In this document: one piece after another, positions 23,601 to 36,400 of the stretch
How positions within the stretch are numbered: the stretch's first letter is position 1
Layout of the letters: the number at the start of each line of letters is the position of its first letter
From: Coriolopsis trogii
Taxonomy: Eukaryota; Basidiomycota; Agaricomycetes; Polyporales; Polyporaceae
Assembly: GCA_020543525.1 (NCBI GenBank)
Contig: JAHYIO010000003.1
Coordinates: forward strand, 434,001-498,000
DNA length: 64,000 nt
Direction of reading: 5' to 3'
Translations under genes and position numbers: made by a program
The notes under the pieces: generated by a model
Databases searched by the model: none
Told to the model about the DNA's origin: nothing
What the model saw: the letters and a program-made list of their open reading frames with translations, nothing else

Positions 23601-24290
23601 GCGAGCTCGTCACCTTCACCCTGCTCCCCCGCGCGCGCTGGCAGACGCTCTTGAACCTCGAAGTGATTCAACAGCGGAACAAGCCGAAGGAGCCCCCAAA
23701 ACAGCCCGAGAAGGCGCCCTTCTTCCTCCCCACGCTGCCCGGGGTCGAGCACCGGTTCGCGCTCGACGCCGCTGCGGACGCGAAGAAGAAGGCAGAGGAG
23801 GAGACGAGGAAGGAGAAGGCGACGAGGAGGCTCCAGCGCGCGGCCGGCTCGACCGAGAGCGTGTTCTTCAAAAAGCTCGCCGAGGCGGCCGAGAGCGAGT
23901 CATCCAACTGTGAGCGTATTCGCACCTCGATCACTGCTGCTGCTGCTAACCCGGCACTCTCCTTCCGCAGACGAGGACTTCTTCAACTACGCAAAGGCGC
24001 TCTCGCCAGCCGCGATGGACCTCGAGCTCCGCTCGCTCGTCTCCCTCGAGGCCATGCGCATGTTCCTCCGCGCGCTCACACACCGCCTGCGCTCGCACCG
24101 CGACTTCGAGGCCGTGCAGACGTGTATGAACGTCTTCCTGCGCGTGCACGGAGACGTGCTCGTCGCAAACGCCGAGCTGTTGCACGATTTGGAGACGCTC
24201 GCAGAAGCACAGCGCAAGGAGAGCGAACGCCTGCTCGAATTGCTTGCCTCCTCCCTCGGCACCTTGGGTTTCGTGCGCGATACGATGTAG
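20661..24290 (+). CDS. UTP21: U3 snoRNP component Utp21 (WDR36), WD40 protein
   Basis: Subunit of the UTP-B complex of the small-subunit processome, acting in nucleolar 18S rRNA maturation. ATG at 20661 (MGANAETRSSPPPRKRARVE) starts with a basic stretch, then the family landmark RLFAPFRALGLITNNVPFVL. Roughly a dozen exons carry tandem WD40 repeats, for example ILALTEDGSRMLVWDTESG, GHIALWDLNANGRLLHIVRG, FSPDSRWVVTTSLDSIIRTF and FLATAHVDSVGVYLW. The Utp21-specific C-terminal domain is clear: LPRARWQTLLNLEVIQQRNK, PFFLPTLPGVEHRF and, at the end, LELRSLVSLEAMRMFLRALT. Length, about 900 residues, fits the family. Introns are short with GTRNGT donors. Likely essential, with strong confidence in identity. 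Confidence 0.93.
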
Positions 24291-24412
24291 TATATTCAGT
24301 GCGTGTAACCTCCCTACATCACTTCGTCCATACGAATCGAGATCCTCTGAGGCCCGCGCATATAGCCACATATACAATCACATCCTGGCCTGGTGGACGC
24401 TACCCATCAGTT

Positions 24413-25768
24413 CTACGGCTCCCTGGTCGCTGCATGTGGCGTTTCATGCGATCTGAAGGCGCACAGGGAGTGGCCCATGGATAGCGGTCGCCAGATATCT
24501 GCCGTGTGTTCGTCGGCTCCGAGAGACACTTCCAGCCGCACGCCATACCGACTACAGTCCTTCTCCAGAGCTTGCATTACGCCTGTCCATCCTGGGACAA
24601 GTCTCGTGCACCGTCTGACCGGTAGACGGAACCGGATCGTCGTCAGAGAGGGCAGGTAGCCTGTATCCCAGCCCTTGCGGAGCCATCCGTTCAGGTTCGC
24701 GATCGCGCCCCACTCGAATCCTGCGAGCCCGCTCCGTCCGAGCGCATGAGAGAGGGTCAACCGGCGCAGCGAGAGCGACATGGGGTGACTCAGCGAGTCC
24801 AGATCTAGCAGAGCGGCGAGCGACAGTGAGCAATCGGTTAGATTGGGACAGAGACGGAGCCCGAGACGGAGAGCGTGGCCCGTGTTTGAGCCGGCGCTGA
24901 ACTGTTCAAGTTGTCGTCCTTGCTCCGAGAGGAAGGCCTGCGTGCGGTCACAGGGCGATGCTGCATCGCTGCTTCGGTCGAGTATGAGAGATCGTAGGGC
25001 GGGCGTTGTCCAGTCTTGGGAGGGGGCTTCCGCGGTGACGAGGACGTGCAAAGCGGGCAAGGTGACCGGGGTGCCCCCCATATGCCCAGATGTTCTCGCA
25101 CTCCCAGGTAGGATCCACAGAGCCTCGATATGAGGACTGAGCGTGCATATAAGACCCTCCATTTCCGGGGTGCTGCCCGAGAGTTCTAACCGTCTTATAC
25201 TTGACTTGCGCCCGACTAGTCCCATCGCGCGGCATAGCGGTCCGCTCTCCACTTGGCGGAACCCCGTCGAGGTCGAGAAAGCGGTGGAGAAGACGGCAAG
25301 GTTGGGACAGGCGTCGAGGATCCGACCCAGAGCGACTGTATGCGCCTCCTCCCAGACGTGGACGCCCTCCAAGGCCAGTTCGAGCCTGACCGTCCCGCTC
25401 CCCCAAGCGCGGCCTGAGCTCGCGCATGTACGCCCGCCTGTCATGCGTGGTTTGAGTGCGCACGCGATCTGGAAAGCGTGCGCTCCGCTCCGGACGAGGA
25501 TGTACTTGAAGAGAAAGTCGGTGGCGAGGGGCGTCCATCGCCTGCAGACGCGGCTCGCCGCAAGCATCGTGTCGGTCGCGTCTCGGTGCCGCCTGTGCAC
25601 GCTGATCCCATGGGTGTCGAGGGTGAATGCGATGAAGGCGTGAGGGTCAGTGTGGGTATATGCGCCGGGGATCGTTGACGCGTAGGAGAAGACTTCGAGC
25701 CACAGCTCAGGCGGGAGCTCTTGAGCGCGTTGTCGGCGAGATTGAATGGTGTTCACCGGTATCGCCAT
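24413..25768 (-). CDS. F-box-like protein, single exon
   Basis: Uninterrupted frame of 451 residues. The N terminus reads ELPPELWLEVFSYASTIPGA and, further on, ASRVCRRWTPLATDFLFKYI, the two halves of a basidiomycete F-box-like domain separated by an insertion (about residues 17-90). The rest has irregular Leu-rich repeats (for example LRRLTLSHALGRSGL) as in substrate-binding regions of F-box proteins. Such proteins recruit targets to SCF ubiquitin ligases; the partner is unknown. This group is greatly expanded in agaricomycetes. The next minus-strand gene upstream is also F-box-like, but the two are not close copies. Confidence 0.75.
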   Translation of the reverse strand: MAIPVNTIQSRRQRAQELPPELWLEVFSYASTIPGAYTHTDPHAFIAFTLDTHGISVHRRHRDATDTMLAASRVCRRWTPLATDFLFKYILVRSGAHAFQIACALKPRMTGGRTCASSGRAWGSGTVRLELALEGVHVWEEAHTVALGRILDACPNLAVFSTAFSTSTGFRQVESGPLCRAMGLVGRKSSIRRLELSGSTPEMEGLICTLSPHIEALWILPGSARTSGHMGGTPVTLPALHVLVTAEAPSQDWTTPALRSLILDRSSDAASPCDRTQAFLSEQGRQLEQFSAGSNTGHALRLGLRLCPNLTDCSLSLAALLDLDSLSHPMSLSLRRLTLSHALGRSGLAGFEWGAIANLNGWLRKGWDTGYLPSLTTIRFRLPVRRCTRLVPGWTGVMQALEKDCSRYGVRLEVSLGADEHTADIWRPLSMGHSLCAFRSHETPHAATREP

Positions 25769-26352
25769 GGATAACTTTCTCCGCGAGACGGATGAAATCT
25801 GAGCGCTGAGCTTGAAAGGTCAACGCGACAGAGAATCAGAGGAGAATGAGGGCGAGGTAGTGGTTAACAGCAGAGTTCGGGAGGCGCCCGGCGGAGGTTG
25901 GATGACGTCGCCATATCCTCTTGGGCCACAGCCAAAGGCCGACAGCGATGACAAGTTACTGAGCCACCGGTAGTGATCATGCGGTAGCAAGCACTTACCG
26001 TGGAAAGTCCCGGGCACGGCCACACGCGCGGTCGCGCAAGGACACATCCTCGGGAGCGGGTCAAAGGACAATGACGCCCAAGCCGCGTTCCAGACGGGCT
26101 ATTACATGGAGGCAACGAGAGCTTGGATGCTAACTAGCGGACGGGTAAGGAGCGGTGAAATGATGAAGTAGAGTATACGAGATCAAAGGAGGGAACGATG
26201 ATGAAACGGCGCGCATACACACGTCCGTCAAGTACAGAGATAGAGGTACACATAGATATCTGCTGGTGTCCACAACCACTATCAAAACGTCTCCAACCTC
26301 GCGCTGTCAGCGGCGAGCGTATGTGACTGCCCGATATCCGGCCAGCCACTTT
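25769..26352. other. Intergenic between two F-box-like genes
   Basis: Upstream of one minus-strand gene and downstream of the other. No gene was recognised. Confidence 0.45.
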
Positions 26353-27539
26353 TCAGCCCACCGATCGTGGGAGACATGCCGCTACGCAACCGAGCTTGTA
26401 TATCGACCGAGACATGGCCGAGTGCTCGTTTATGCGCACGAAGCCTCTGCTCTCGCCAATCGCTTGGTCCCAGCACCCGCCCCCGCCTTCGAGCCTGCTC
26501 CGCCAGAGGCCCTCGAGCTTCTGGATGCACCCACGGCTCGGGTCTGCACCATGCATCGCCTTGGGCACCTCCATCGCTGGCAGGATCTGTAACGGAACGC
26601 GCGCCTCGTGCGCGGTCTTGTTGAGGTGACTCAAGAAGGCGCGGTACGAGACTGTGAGTGTCGTATCCCGGCCGTCTGTACCGGCGGCAGGGCCGGGGTG
26701 CGGCTGAACGATCACTTGCTTGAGGAGCGGGAAGACATCCGCCGGTGCGTCCGGACCTGCAAGTGCGTGAAGAGTGTCGGTCAATAGGGAACCCAAGAGC
26801 GTCGCGAACACTCACCGATGACTTGCGCGAGAGAGTCGACTGTGATGCGCGGATCACTGTCCAAGCGCGATATCCGGAGATGGGTCAGCTTTGGCGCATG
26901 CCGCGCCCATTGATGAAAGTCGACGTCCTTGTTGACGATAGAAAGAATGTGGTGGAGGCGCTTGAGCGCGGGGTAGAGTGGCTTGTCGTCGGGGATGAAC
27001 TTGAAGGGAAGGAAGCTCGGGTCACCTCCAACGATGGTGAGCTCCTCGAGGCATGGGAAGCTGCAGCGGACGACGCTCGCACTCTTCCACTGGGCCTGCA
27101 TGATAGCGAGGGTCCAGAGGTCGGGGGAGACGGCGCGCATCAGGGCGGGTATGACGCTGCTGTAGTGACCCTCGATGCTGTTCCGCTGGAGGATGTGACG
27201 TCGCTGGAAAGCCATGAACTCTTCGCGAGTTCTTGGTTTGGGAGCAGGGGTAGATGCAGACGCGCTGAGTGCGGCGAGACCTTTGCCGAAGAAGGAAAGA
27301 CAGAGGTGGCGTACGCGAGGGATCATGTCAACTGCGCGAGCACGCTCGGCTTCGTAGCATGCGAGAAAGAGTTCGATCTGTGCGGGAGAGTTGACGAGCG
27401 AGACAGAGTAGAAGCGGGCAGGTCGAGATGCGTAGTGGATGCGTTTTGAGACGAGGGAGAGAGAACATCCTGTGCGACCGCCATCTGTGCAAGCAAAGAA
27501 GGAGATTTCGGTGAGCAGCTCGACTGCTAGCTTGTCCAT
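26353..27539 (-). CDS. F-box-like protein, two exons
   Basis: ATG at 27539 (MDKLAVELLTEISFFACTDG) begins directly with an F-box-like helix, followed by LSLVSKRIHYASRPARFYSV, typical of basidiomycete F-box proteins. Exon 1 runs to the GTGAGT near 26813; the acceptor CTTGCAG near 26758 leads into GPDAPADVFPLLKQVIVQPH, and the frame stops at 26353. Total about 375 residues. The middle contains leucine-rich elements (KLTHLRISRLDSDPRITVDS). Function and target unknown. Confidence 0.75.
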
Positions 27540-30500
27540 ATCAAGTTACGCAGCGTACGCAGACAAGATGTGGGGGGCATGCAGAGTGGTCGGGGAGTTT
27601 ATAGCAGGCTACTGGCGTACTGAGGGCATTCGAAGTGAGTGAGAAGCTGTCGAGGTGGCAGAATCAAGACTATCCGTGATTGGCGCGACTCATGGGCGGC
27701 GTGGATCGCAGCAGCAAAGTTCGCTTAGTCAATGCTGGAGAAGAGGCCCGGGAGAGAGCTGCTGCCACGACCGCGAAAGGATCATACTCGAGGGCCGTCC
27801 AAAGACTGGTGTTCTGTGGCCCACATCAGCATCTTCGCCTTCCCTGATTGCCTTCTGGTCGTTCAGGTGGTACGATGTCCTCGAGCGCCGATGAATGGAT
27901 ACGCCTCGGAATCGCATGGACAATGCTTGAGTTACATGTGTAAATGAGGCAAAGTCGGAGGAGGTTGGGGAGCGACGGCTGCGAGCGTCCTTGGCGAGTT
28001 TGATTGCGACAGCCGCCCGTGTTTAGTCCTTGTCGTCATGGCTCCAGATCCCCCGCGACTCGCCACATCGCAGAAAAGTATGATACGCCCACTCCTTGGG
28101 TCGTGAATATTGTACTCGCTGCATGATTGTGAGAAAGATACGAACAATTCGAGGTTCTCCATTATCGCTTCAGGTCCAGCAGAGTCTCTAGCAACTCGAA
28201 CATCAGGTACATATCCTTCAGCGAATGCCCCTTGGGCCTTTATGTATCCTGAATCAGACCTTGTCTGTGGAACGTTTCTCATGCATTGCCCCCCGAGTCA
28301 ATGTAAGCATCCTTCTACCATGCCTCATCAGCAACTCAAGTGGTCTTCCTAGACTTCCCCGGCGCACATCGTACGGCATCTATCCTCGGGCGGTGTTGTG
28401 AACGTGCGCACTTTCCTTCAGGTGAAACACACGGATGATTATGCTCCCTTATCTATTCGTGTCTGACGAATGTTCGCAGCGCATCATCACCCCTCAAAGA
28501 TTTTTGCCAGACGCTTCCTGAGTCGCCCAGTGAAAATTTGGCTACATCTTACCTCAAGGTCTTCGGCCTTTGTGATGTTATATCCGTCAGATTAACATCT
28601 CACTCACTGCCGCCTCCTGTGAACACTTGACTTACATAGGGTCTGCCATCTCCATACGCGAAACCCCGCATTCCATACCAACGGCTCAGACCCTTAACGC
28701 GCCCTGCAGCAAGTTCCAACGCTAGGACCTAGAAAAACTATGTACTTATGATAAGATCGAACCTCGTGCGCCACGCCCTCCTTATTACTTCCCGCTTCTG
28801 ACCCAAACTACAGGCGGAAGGGCGTCCCTTTGGCCTGACACAGTTCACCACCAGCTGACACCACGCCAACAGCATACCGACGCAGCAGCGCCGACTCTCT
28901 TATCCCCACTACATCTGCAGCACCGGCCACGCTGGCTCCTGCAGATATTTCTAAATATCTCGCTGTGCTGCGCGTAGGTAACCACTGGATGCCTTAGCGC
29001 AGCACCTCTGTGAGTACGTTGCCGCTCGAAACCACCCTCATATACATTTGCCTGCCTATACATAGGTTCGATAATTCGCAGCTGCACGGCGAAGGAAGAC
29101 CGCATGTTTGTATGTACTCCGAATTCTCGATCCCTGTCACTTGTAGAACTCACGATGACGATAGACAGCTCGCCGCCGGTCTCCATGGTACTCATAGCAG
29201 TGTATTCCTCCGCCTCGCCGCTCAAACGTTCGAGGGCCTGACGCAGTAACCTTTCGCTTACTCGCAACGGAGAGGGCGGTCCGGGACTCCGTCCGAGGGG
29301 AATATCCACGACTTGAAGGTTTGCTCCGAGCTATCCGAGCACACATCGCCGCCCGCATGCACGTACACGTATCGCCCTCCCATGAGCCCACAGAGTCCTC
29401 GATACCCGCGGGACGCTGCGGACCATCCAGCCCTTGTGCACCCGAGCAAATCCCACACCCTCCTCCAGGTTCACACCGTGAGGTGAGCATACTAAGAAGA
29501 CGACCAGATATCCAGCAGTATAGGCAGTACGCCTCGGAGACCTGCAGATACATATGCGCCCGTGACGCAACTCTCCAACTCGTAACGCAGTGTCCTGAAA
29601 TGGATCAGTAGCGAACGAATCGTCCTCTTGCAGATCCGCTTATACGTCAAATCAACCACGTACGCCCCTCTGCGACCCTACGTACTCGTACGAAGGGTTT
29701 CTCCCCTACTGCCCCAACCCTATCGCAAGAACATCCGGTGAATATCCCATGACCCACATATCCACATAAACCCGCCTCGCGCACGATGATGGCGCACAAA
29801 CCCCGCTCGTCTTTAGTGATTCCAGGGCATATCTCCGCCTCGAGGCCAGCACGACAGACCCAAGGGATGCTCGGCCGAGCCAACGTGTGCGGGGGCGCAT
29901 GTGTTCCCGGGTCATTCTGGATATCATCACGCCGCCTGCGCCCGCGGTCAGTGCGCCGCTAGCGACCCACTCCCGATTCCCATCCCACGTGTGTACGCGT
30001 GCTATTGTATGCCCGGTCGTATTCCATGGTAGAACACTGGATGCCGAACCGGACTCGCTGAGAGCGATAGGGAGGGAGAGAGCAACGCGAAGGAAAGCTC
30101 CGCAGCTTGAAGCACCCGAAGTGCCACGAAGGCGCGATCCCGACTTCATTCTCGATGCTGGTTCGGAAGCTCGAAGAGGTGAGGACGGCCTCGAGGACAG
30201 CTGCAGCTCGGCCGTTGTTAACGTTGTTCATGAGCTAGAACGCCAGAAACTCTGAGCGTACGGACGCGTGGTCGTTCCTCAGCTGGTATATTGAGAATAC
30301 TCGATGCGGAACCCTACTGAGCCACGCACGCAGCGTATAGCCTGTAACCGACCTGCTGCAGGTGCCAGAAGCTGAGATGAACCTTCCCTCGCACCCGCAA
30401 GAATATGAACTCGGCCAGAGGCAGTGCGATAAGCCGCGCACTCAATGAACGGGTCGATAAGGCGGACATAGCAGCGTGTGGCCGCAAGCACCCCGTCCCT

Positions 30501-31000
30501 CCGACAAGCGAGACGTCGACGGTCTCCCTGGAACCGCAGCGCGAGGCTTTCACTTGTTGCATTCTCAGAGGTCCCGCTCACGGTAACGTGTGGGCCACGC
30601 ACCCAATCGCACCCTGACCAGCTTCACAGGCACGCTCGAACGCACTACGACCTTCCTCGCGCGTACTAGCGCAATTGTGAGGAGGGCCCACCTGCAGCGT
30701 TGCGGCATGTGCAGAAGAAAGGAACGGATATCGAACTCGGATCGTAGCGAGCCCTTGACGGACATTCGCGCCATTCCGAGGGCTCTTCCCATTCATATTC
30801 CTTTTCCTCTCCGTGCGCATGGAAAACGCGTGTTCGTGTTCTTCGCTAACGCATCGCCATTCAGTCTCCTCACTGCGCGTGCACCCTGGGAAGAAAGCAG
30901 AACCCACGATCCCGCACATCAAGTCTGCAAAGTCTTGATTCCAGAACCCTAGAATTCAGCATTCAGAACCGTCGGAGATACTCAGATAGACTAACGCGAA
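27540..31000. other. Gene-poor region, left part
   Basis: No gene can be supported. 28.0-28.8 kb is less GC-rich and has short plus-strand frames of protein-like composition (28110-28352; around 28490-28630), but they cannot be joined convincingly. 29.0-31.0 kb is GC-rich with overlapping open frames in several phases, which is expected from base composition. No reverse transcriptase, integrase or transposase motif, no terminal repeats and no tRNA were found. Confidence 0.4.
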
Positions 31001-32841
31001 ACGCATTGCTCTACGATCACAGGGCTCCCTGGCCCGAGAGTCCGCGTACCCATGCCTCGACCGGTCCACCTGGCCCCACAAAGCAAGCCAGGACATACAA
31101 GGCAACGCGTGCACATCCGACACGCTTCGCGCTTCACGCTCCAAACCCTTCCAACCACCAACGTACCCCGTCCCGCAGCGTGAGCGTGCACATCCATCCA
31201 CCGAACGAACATTCCGGCGGCCACTGCCTGTCCGAACGTAACACACACCTCGCCCCGAGGCCGGAGCCGCTCGAACCGTGCCACGCTCGACGATAAGACA
31301 AGCCTCGTGCACCGTCCCCGCCGACAGCTTACGCAGCGACTTACCCAACGCTCCCACCAAGCCCCAGCCACGCGCCGTGCGCGGGAAGCCTCACGGCGGG
31401 CGCTTCGTGCGCTCGTGGCCCACGACATCAGCCACGAGGCGGGGGGAAACAGTCAAGGCTCGTCTTATGGCCCTCGCCGTCCCTCGTGCGCGCACATGAG
31501 CACGGCCGCGCATAAAAATGGCCATATTTTGCCAGCAGCGAGGGTCGGCAAGCTGGGCTTCTGTGGTCGGCCCATGCGGGTCGGTGCCCGACGTGTGTCG
31601 TGAGGGAGTGAGGGCGTATGGTGGGGTGTCATGCCTCCCGGCGTGGAGTGCCGTACGACGCGTTCGATGATCGCTTTCTGTATGCCATTCGTGGGGGACA
31701 CGATCCGGTCAGAAGCCAGGAGCCAGTCGGAGCGTCGCTCAGGTAAGGCGTCGCTGGGATGGTCATAGACTCCAAGGGAGGTGTTGTAGGCGGCGCTCAC
31801 CTCTCCATGATCTCCCCAACGGGAATATCCTCCAAAATGGCACGAGCCATTCCTCTGTCACTACGCAGCCTTCACAGGTGTTCGCTGCGGTGCGATAGTC
31901 CCGGCTTGTGGTGCACGGTACCCTCATCGTGGCTGACGTGAGGACGAGAAGAAGGTCAGCTGGGTCGTCCTTGCTCTGGTGGCGTTGCATCTGGCCTGGC
32001 AAAGATAGAAGGAAGGCAGTGTCTGGAGCTGACGCTGTCCAAGTATGACCATCAAGGCATAAGCCTGCAGGGTGTCTCTGTGGTGTTATGACATACAGAC
32101 GATAAACAGACTTTGCACTGGACGCTGCCGATCAGACTCACGTCTCTAGGCGGAGATCGCGTCCAAGGCATCTTCCGGAGACGACGAAGGATTGCAATCT
32201 GACGCTGCCGTACTCGGGTCAAGCGCCTGTTCCTCTACCGGTCTCAGGAAATAGGTCGCCCTCCTGGACAGTGGGAAACGAGGGGAAGTTGGTCGAACGT
32301 TGAGTTAGAACACGATCGGAACTCCGAGACAAATGTCACCAGATGGCTGTGTGGGTGGAGAGATGCAAGCGTTCGCTTAGCATAATCCAAATCAGATATT
32401 CCAATGGATGAACTCCAACTCGGCTGTTCCTGAGAAAGAAAATCAGAAGAAAACGAGGTATAAATGTGGTGGTCTCCTCAGGACAGGTGGTCCGGGGAGA
32501 GATTAGATAGGGGCGTACATTGCAGTATGCATCGCGCATTGTGCGGTGTCACCGGCACGGACAAAGGGGCATGTTCAAGGGAAAAGGGTGGCATTGTGGA
32601 CAAAAGGCTTCAAAGCGAAATCGTCCACTCACAAACGCGTTGTCGTGACAGCATGTGGTGATTAACAGGGGTACTGAATGGTCTACGGGTTGGCAGCGCA
32701 CTGCGGTAATGCGTTTGCGTACTCCATGTCGTAGTCTCCGGAGTTGTGGGACCGTAGCTCGGGAGCAGAGGCCTAGAGACGAAGTCGAGGAGGGCGTAGT
32801 GACGCGAGGAGACACTTGCCCTGATCCTTGAGGCATACTGG
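31001..32841. other. Gene-poor region, second part
   Basis: A minus-strand stretch around 31801-31850 reads SDRGMARAILEDIPVGEIME before a GTGAGC donor and looks protein-like, but no complete model could be built. 31.0-31.5 kb is C-rich on the plus strand with open minus-strand frames that carry no motif. No RNA gene or transposon signature. Confidence 0.35.
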
Positions 32842-33483
32842 TCAGTCGGTGACTCCACCGCCTGCCGTCCAAGAAAATTCTGAAATTTACGTACTGGTTC
32901 TCGCCTGCATACTGATGGGGGAACGCTCATCAAGGCTATGTATAGCACAATTCAGGCCTAACGTACATCTAGCAAGTCGAACTCAAAGAGCAGGAGCAAA
33001 AGGGAGCGGACGACGGACGTACCTGAGAAGCGTTGCATCCCATTCGGTCAACTCCCGGTGAGGGATGGAGGGCACCAGGCGACGGACGGTGATGAAAGAA
33101 GCCGCTTACTGTCGGAGTGTCCTGGTCCTGCACGCTTGTGCACCTCTTCGGCGAGGCGGTATGCAGCCTTCGCCAATGATGTCGGGCACGGATGGCAAAA
33201 GCGGATAGCACGATGAGAGCCCGGAGCCGCTTCGGAATGCGGAGATTGTCTCTGTATTGTTTGAAACCCAGATTACTGAATTATACCCAGACACCATTTA
33301 CAATCCTGGGTGACAGACAGAACGTACGTGAATTATGGCGCGTACATGAGAGACTGCTCTGACAGTGCTCGGCGAAGCAGAGACGCTGACTGACGTGGAT
33401 GAATCAGCGACATCTATCGGCTGACAGTGGGTCGGGAATGTGTGCAAAGAGTTGTTTGCATCATCCTGCCGCAACTTCAGCCT
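32842..33483 (-). CDS. Possible spliced gene, unknown function (low confidence)
   Basis: Reading the minus strand, an open stretch beginning near 33480 (LKLRQDDANNSLHTFPTHCQ and PIDVADSSTSVSVSASPSTV) ends at a GTACGT donor near 33333. An acceptor ATTCAG near 33280 leads into SNLGFKQYRDNLRIPKRLRA. A GTAAGC donor near 33108 and further short exons (LTEWDATLLR; CTLGLNCAIHSLDERS) end at a TGA at 32842-32844. The splice phases agree. The start codon is not settled and nothing resembles a known family. GC-rich fungal DNA can give such frames by chance, so this is a candidate only. Confidence 0.2.
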
Positions 33484-36400
33484 CGAAATCGCGACGGCGG
33501 CACAAGAAAGATGAAGACAGTGAAGGAGGAAGTGGTGGTGGCAGAGAGAGTTGAACCATCAAAGGCCATACGCGACCACAGCCAATCTCGATCGATTCAT
33601 CGGCGTTCCCCGCATTCCGAATCGGATCGACCATCTCACCCTTCACATCGACGCCCTCTACTCAACGCCAACCCCTGCAACTTGCCCACGCGCTCGCCCA
33701 CTGTTGCCCTCAAGGCGCTCATTGTCTGCCTTAGGGGCCATGCATATGCATACCCAACAGCAGAAGCATTTCATTCTCGTCTGCCTTCCCTGAGGGCGCC
33801 CATTTTGTGCGTGTCTTCTGTCTTACTCGCAGGTACCGCCCTACTACGAAGTTCGCTCTCCTGCTGTGCTCTCTAACATTGAGTCATTCCGCAGTCTCAT
33901 GGCCTCACCTGGTCTGCATGTTTCTCACATATGTCCTAGTACGCCACCCAACAGAGTTGTGCCACTCAGCAGAAGGGAAACACAGAACGGCTGCCGAGAA
34001 GACAATAACATGCATCCGGCCCCCGCACCGTCTTCGGCCACGAGATATCCAGATATCCCTATACGCAAGGACAACAGGCGTACGAACCTGCACAGGCCCT
34101 CTGGATATGAACGAGATAAGATGGCGATGGCTGATGGATGTGTGGCACAACCACCGGCACGCACAACGCACTGTGCTACTCGGCTTCTGCATTATGAACA
34201 GTCCCCACGAGTCTGCCGATCCTCATCGATCCCATTGGTCTTGCCACCTCTGGCGCTCGCATCCGGGTCTGCTGAGATCCAGCGACACTAAAGCTTACCG
34301 CCTCCTCCCCGGGAGAATGCCTGCAGATCCCATCGCGCCCGCATCTGTGATTCTATCGCAGCATCGATCGCCCCTCCAGCGTACCGTGCACGCACCTCGC
34401 GCCGACCTGCGAGCATCCCTCTGCCCACGGCCCACGTCCCGCCTTCCCGCTTGGGGCTCTTTTGTGGCATGTGAAGAGGCCCATCTGAGCTGCACGAGTC
34501 ACGCACCTGCGATGATCCATCCCGGACGAACTCATCGGAACTCGCGCGGACGCACACACGCCCGGCCATATCTCTGACTCGCGCCTCCACATCTAATCGC
34601 ACTCCCATCCAAGTCGCCGCGATCGCACCGCCGCGCCGAATACCCCAGCGTCTCCTGCGCGGAGTCTGTCCAGGATCGAGAATAACTGTAAAAGCGAGCG
34701 TCAGCAGGAAGCCCCCATGTCCCATATGCATACACATCCATCTCCCACGGCGTCGCCAGGCGCACACTCACCTCTCACACCCGTGACCACTCGATGCTTC
34801 CTCCGACTTCATATCGGTCTCTCCCATAAGCCGCCTGCCCTGCCTCAGGCTTCAGCAACGTTTTCCTGCGCCGCTCGAATCCAGCTCCAGCAGCCCGCTT
34901 CCATCCTAACCCTAGCACACGCGTCTCCCCGCCGCTTCACACCAGTACTGTTGCCTGCAGCGTCACTTCGGTGCAGCAATTAAGGTATCCGAGCACTTAC
35001 CCGTCTCGTCGGCCTGCGCGCCTGCATGCTATATCGGGGGCGCTCAACTCGGCTAGATACCGTCACCAAGTCTGCAGGCACGACACGAACGCTCAAGTTA
35101 TCTTCGTCCGCAGTCTGCGGACCACGACCTCCTATGGCGAGCAGGGAGGCAGCGACCAAGCCGCAGCGTCCTTGGATTCGCAGCAATAGCCAGAAGCAGA
35201 GCCGCTCTCCCGCAGAGCCAAAGCGGCTGCAGCGAGCTGTAGGGAAGAGCTCGGTGAGAACGAGAACGAGAACGGTCGGAGGTTCGCCTTCGCAGAGCAC
35301 ACAGACAGCTGCGTCGACTTGAGCTTGCGTGCATGCATGTAGGACGTGAGCTACCCGGCCGCTGCAGGTACGCAAACCCAAACGGCGAGAGCATGGGATG
35401 CCCGAAGCTCTGCATAGAAGGAGCTGCTGGCGCTTCAGCGCTTCAGCTCCAGTCCCATTCAGCAGTCAGCTCAGGAGAGACACTCACCGGGGAGAGAAGC
35501 ACGCCGCGGCGTCTGACCCGCAAGCCGCCGACCGACCCCGCAATCGCAATCGCAATCGCAACCTGACGCGGACGAGTGAGTCGTGACATGAGCGGCTGCT
35601 ATCTTCTCGACATTGACGGCTGGGGTCGATAAGATAGCCCCCGCGCACGCACGCCGGTATGTACGTACGAAAGCGCGCATGCGTGCGCCTGCGCATCCCG
35701 AACGAGCAGGCGACGAGCGAACCCGTGTGCCGGGAGCAGGCAAGAAGCCCATGCATGCGCATGAGGCGCCGGAGGCAATCCTGTCCACCGTTCAAACTTT
35801 GCTGGTCGACTTATGAGCTTGGTACTCGAGCATGGGTCTGCGCATCCGTATGATTTTTGTCACGCAGCGCATGAGTGCCTCCTGCCCAAATCCGGGTCCG
35901 ACTTCGATTGGAACCCCGAGTCGAGGTGGACACAACCGGTCGTACGTACGTACGAACCGCGCCGCTCGAGGGGAGTGCAGCGCGAACCTCCCTCTCCCCT
36001 CTCGGGAACTGCACGAGTTTCCCTGGATGCCTAATCCGGACCCGCGATTGCGCGAAACTCCCAGAGTAACCGTTGCGAACGCAGCGCACGATCGCGACTT
36101 CCAGGTATGGGCCGAACATGCACCCTCGAGGCGCCCGAGTATTCGCCGAGCGGTGGCAAGCGCGTGTACGAGTTGGGATCCACGCTCGCCATTCTATCCC
36201 TGGGTCCGTGCAGAGGTGACACGATGCATGACATGAGCCCCGGAGACGGCCCGTCGTGGATGGTGAGTGAGGCCGGGCATCCTGGCCATGGCCAGCGGCA
36301 GAGCAACGCTAGCTACTTGCTGTCTTGAACGGCAGGGTCGGTCATTCTGGGTTTGCACGAGGCTGGTGAGGGTCGACTTGAACATCGAGGCATGTCCACA

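Noticed and set aside
34288..34767. 159-codon minus-strand frame in the gene-poor block
   Set aside because: Arg/Gly/Ala-rich with no motif and no supporting splice sites; expected in GC-rich DNA.
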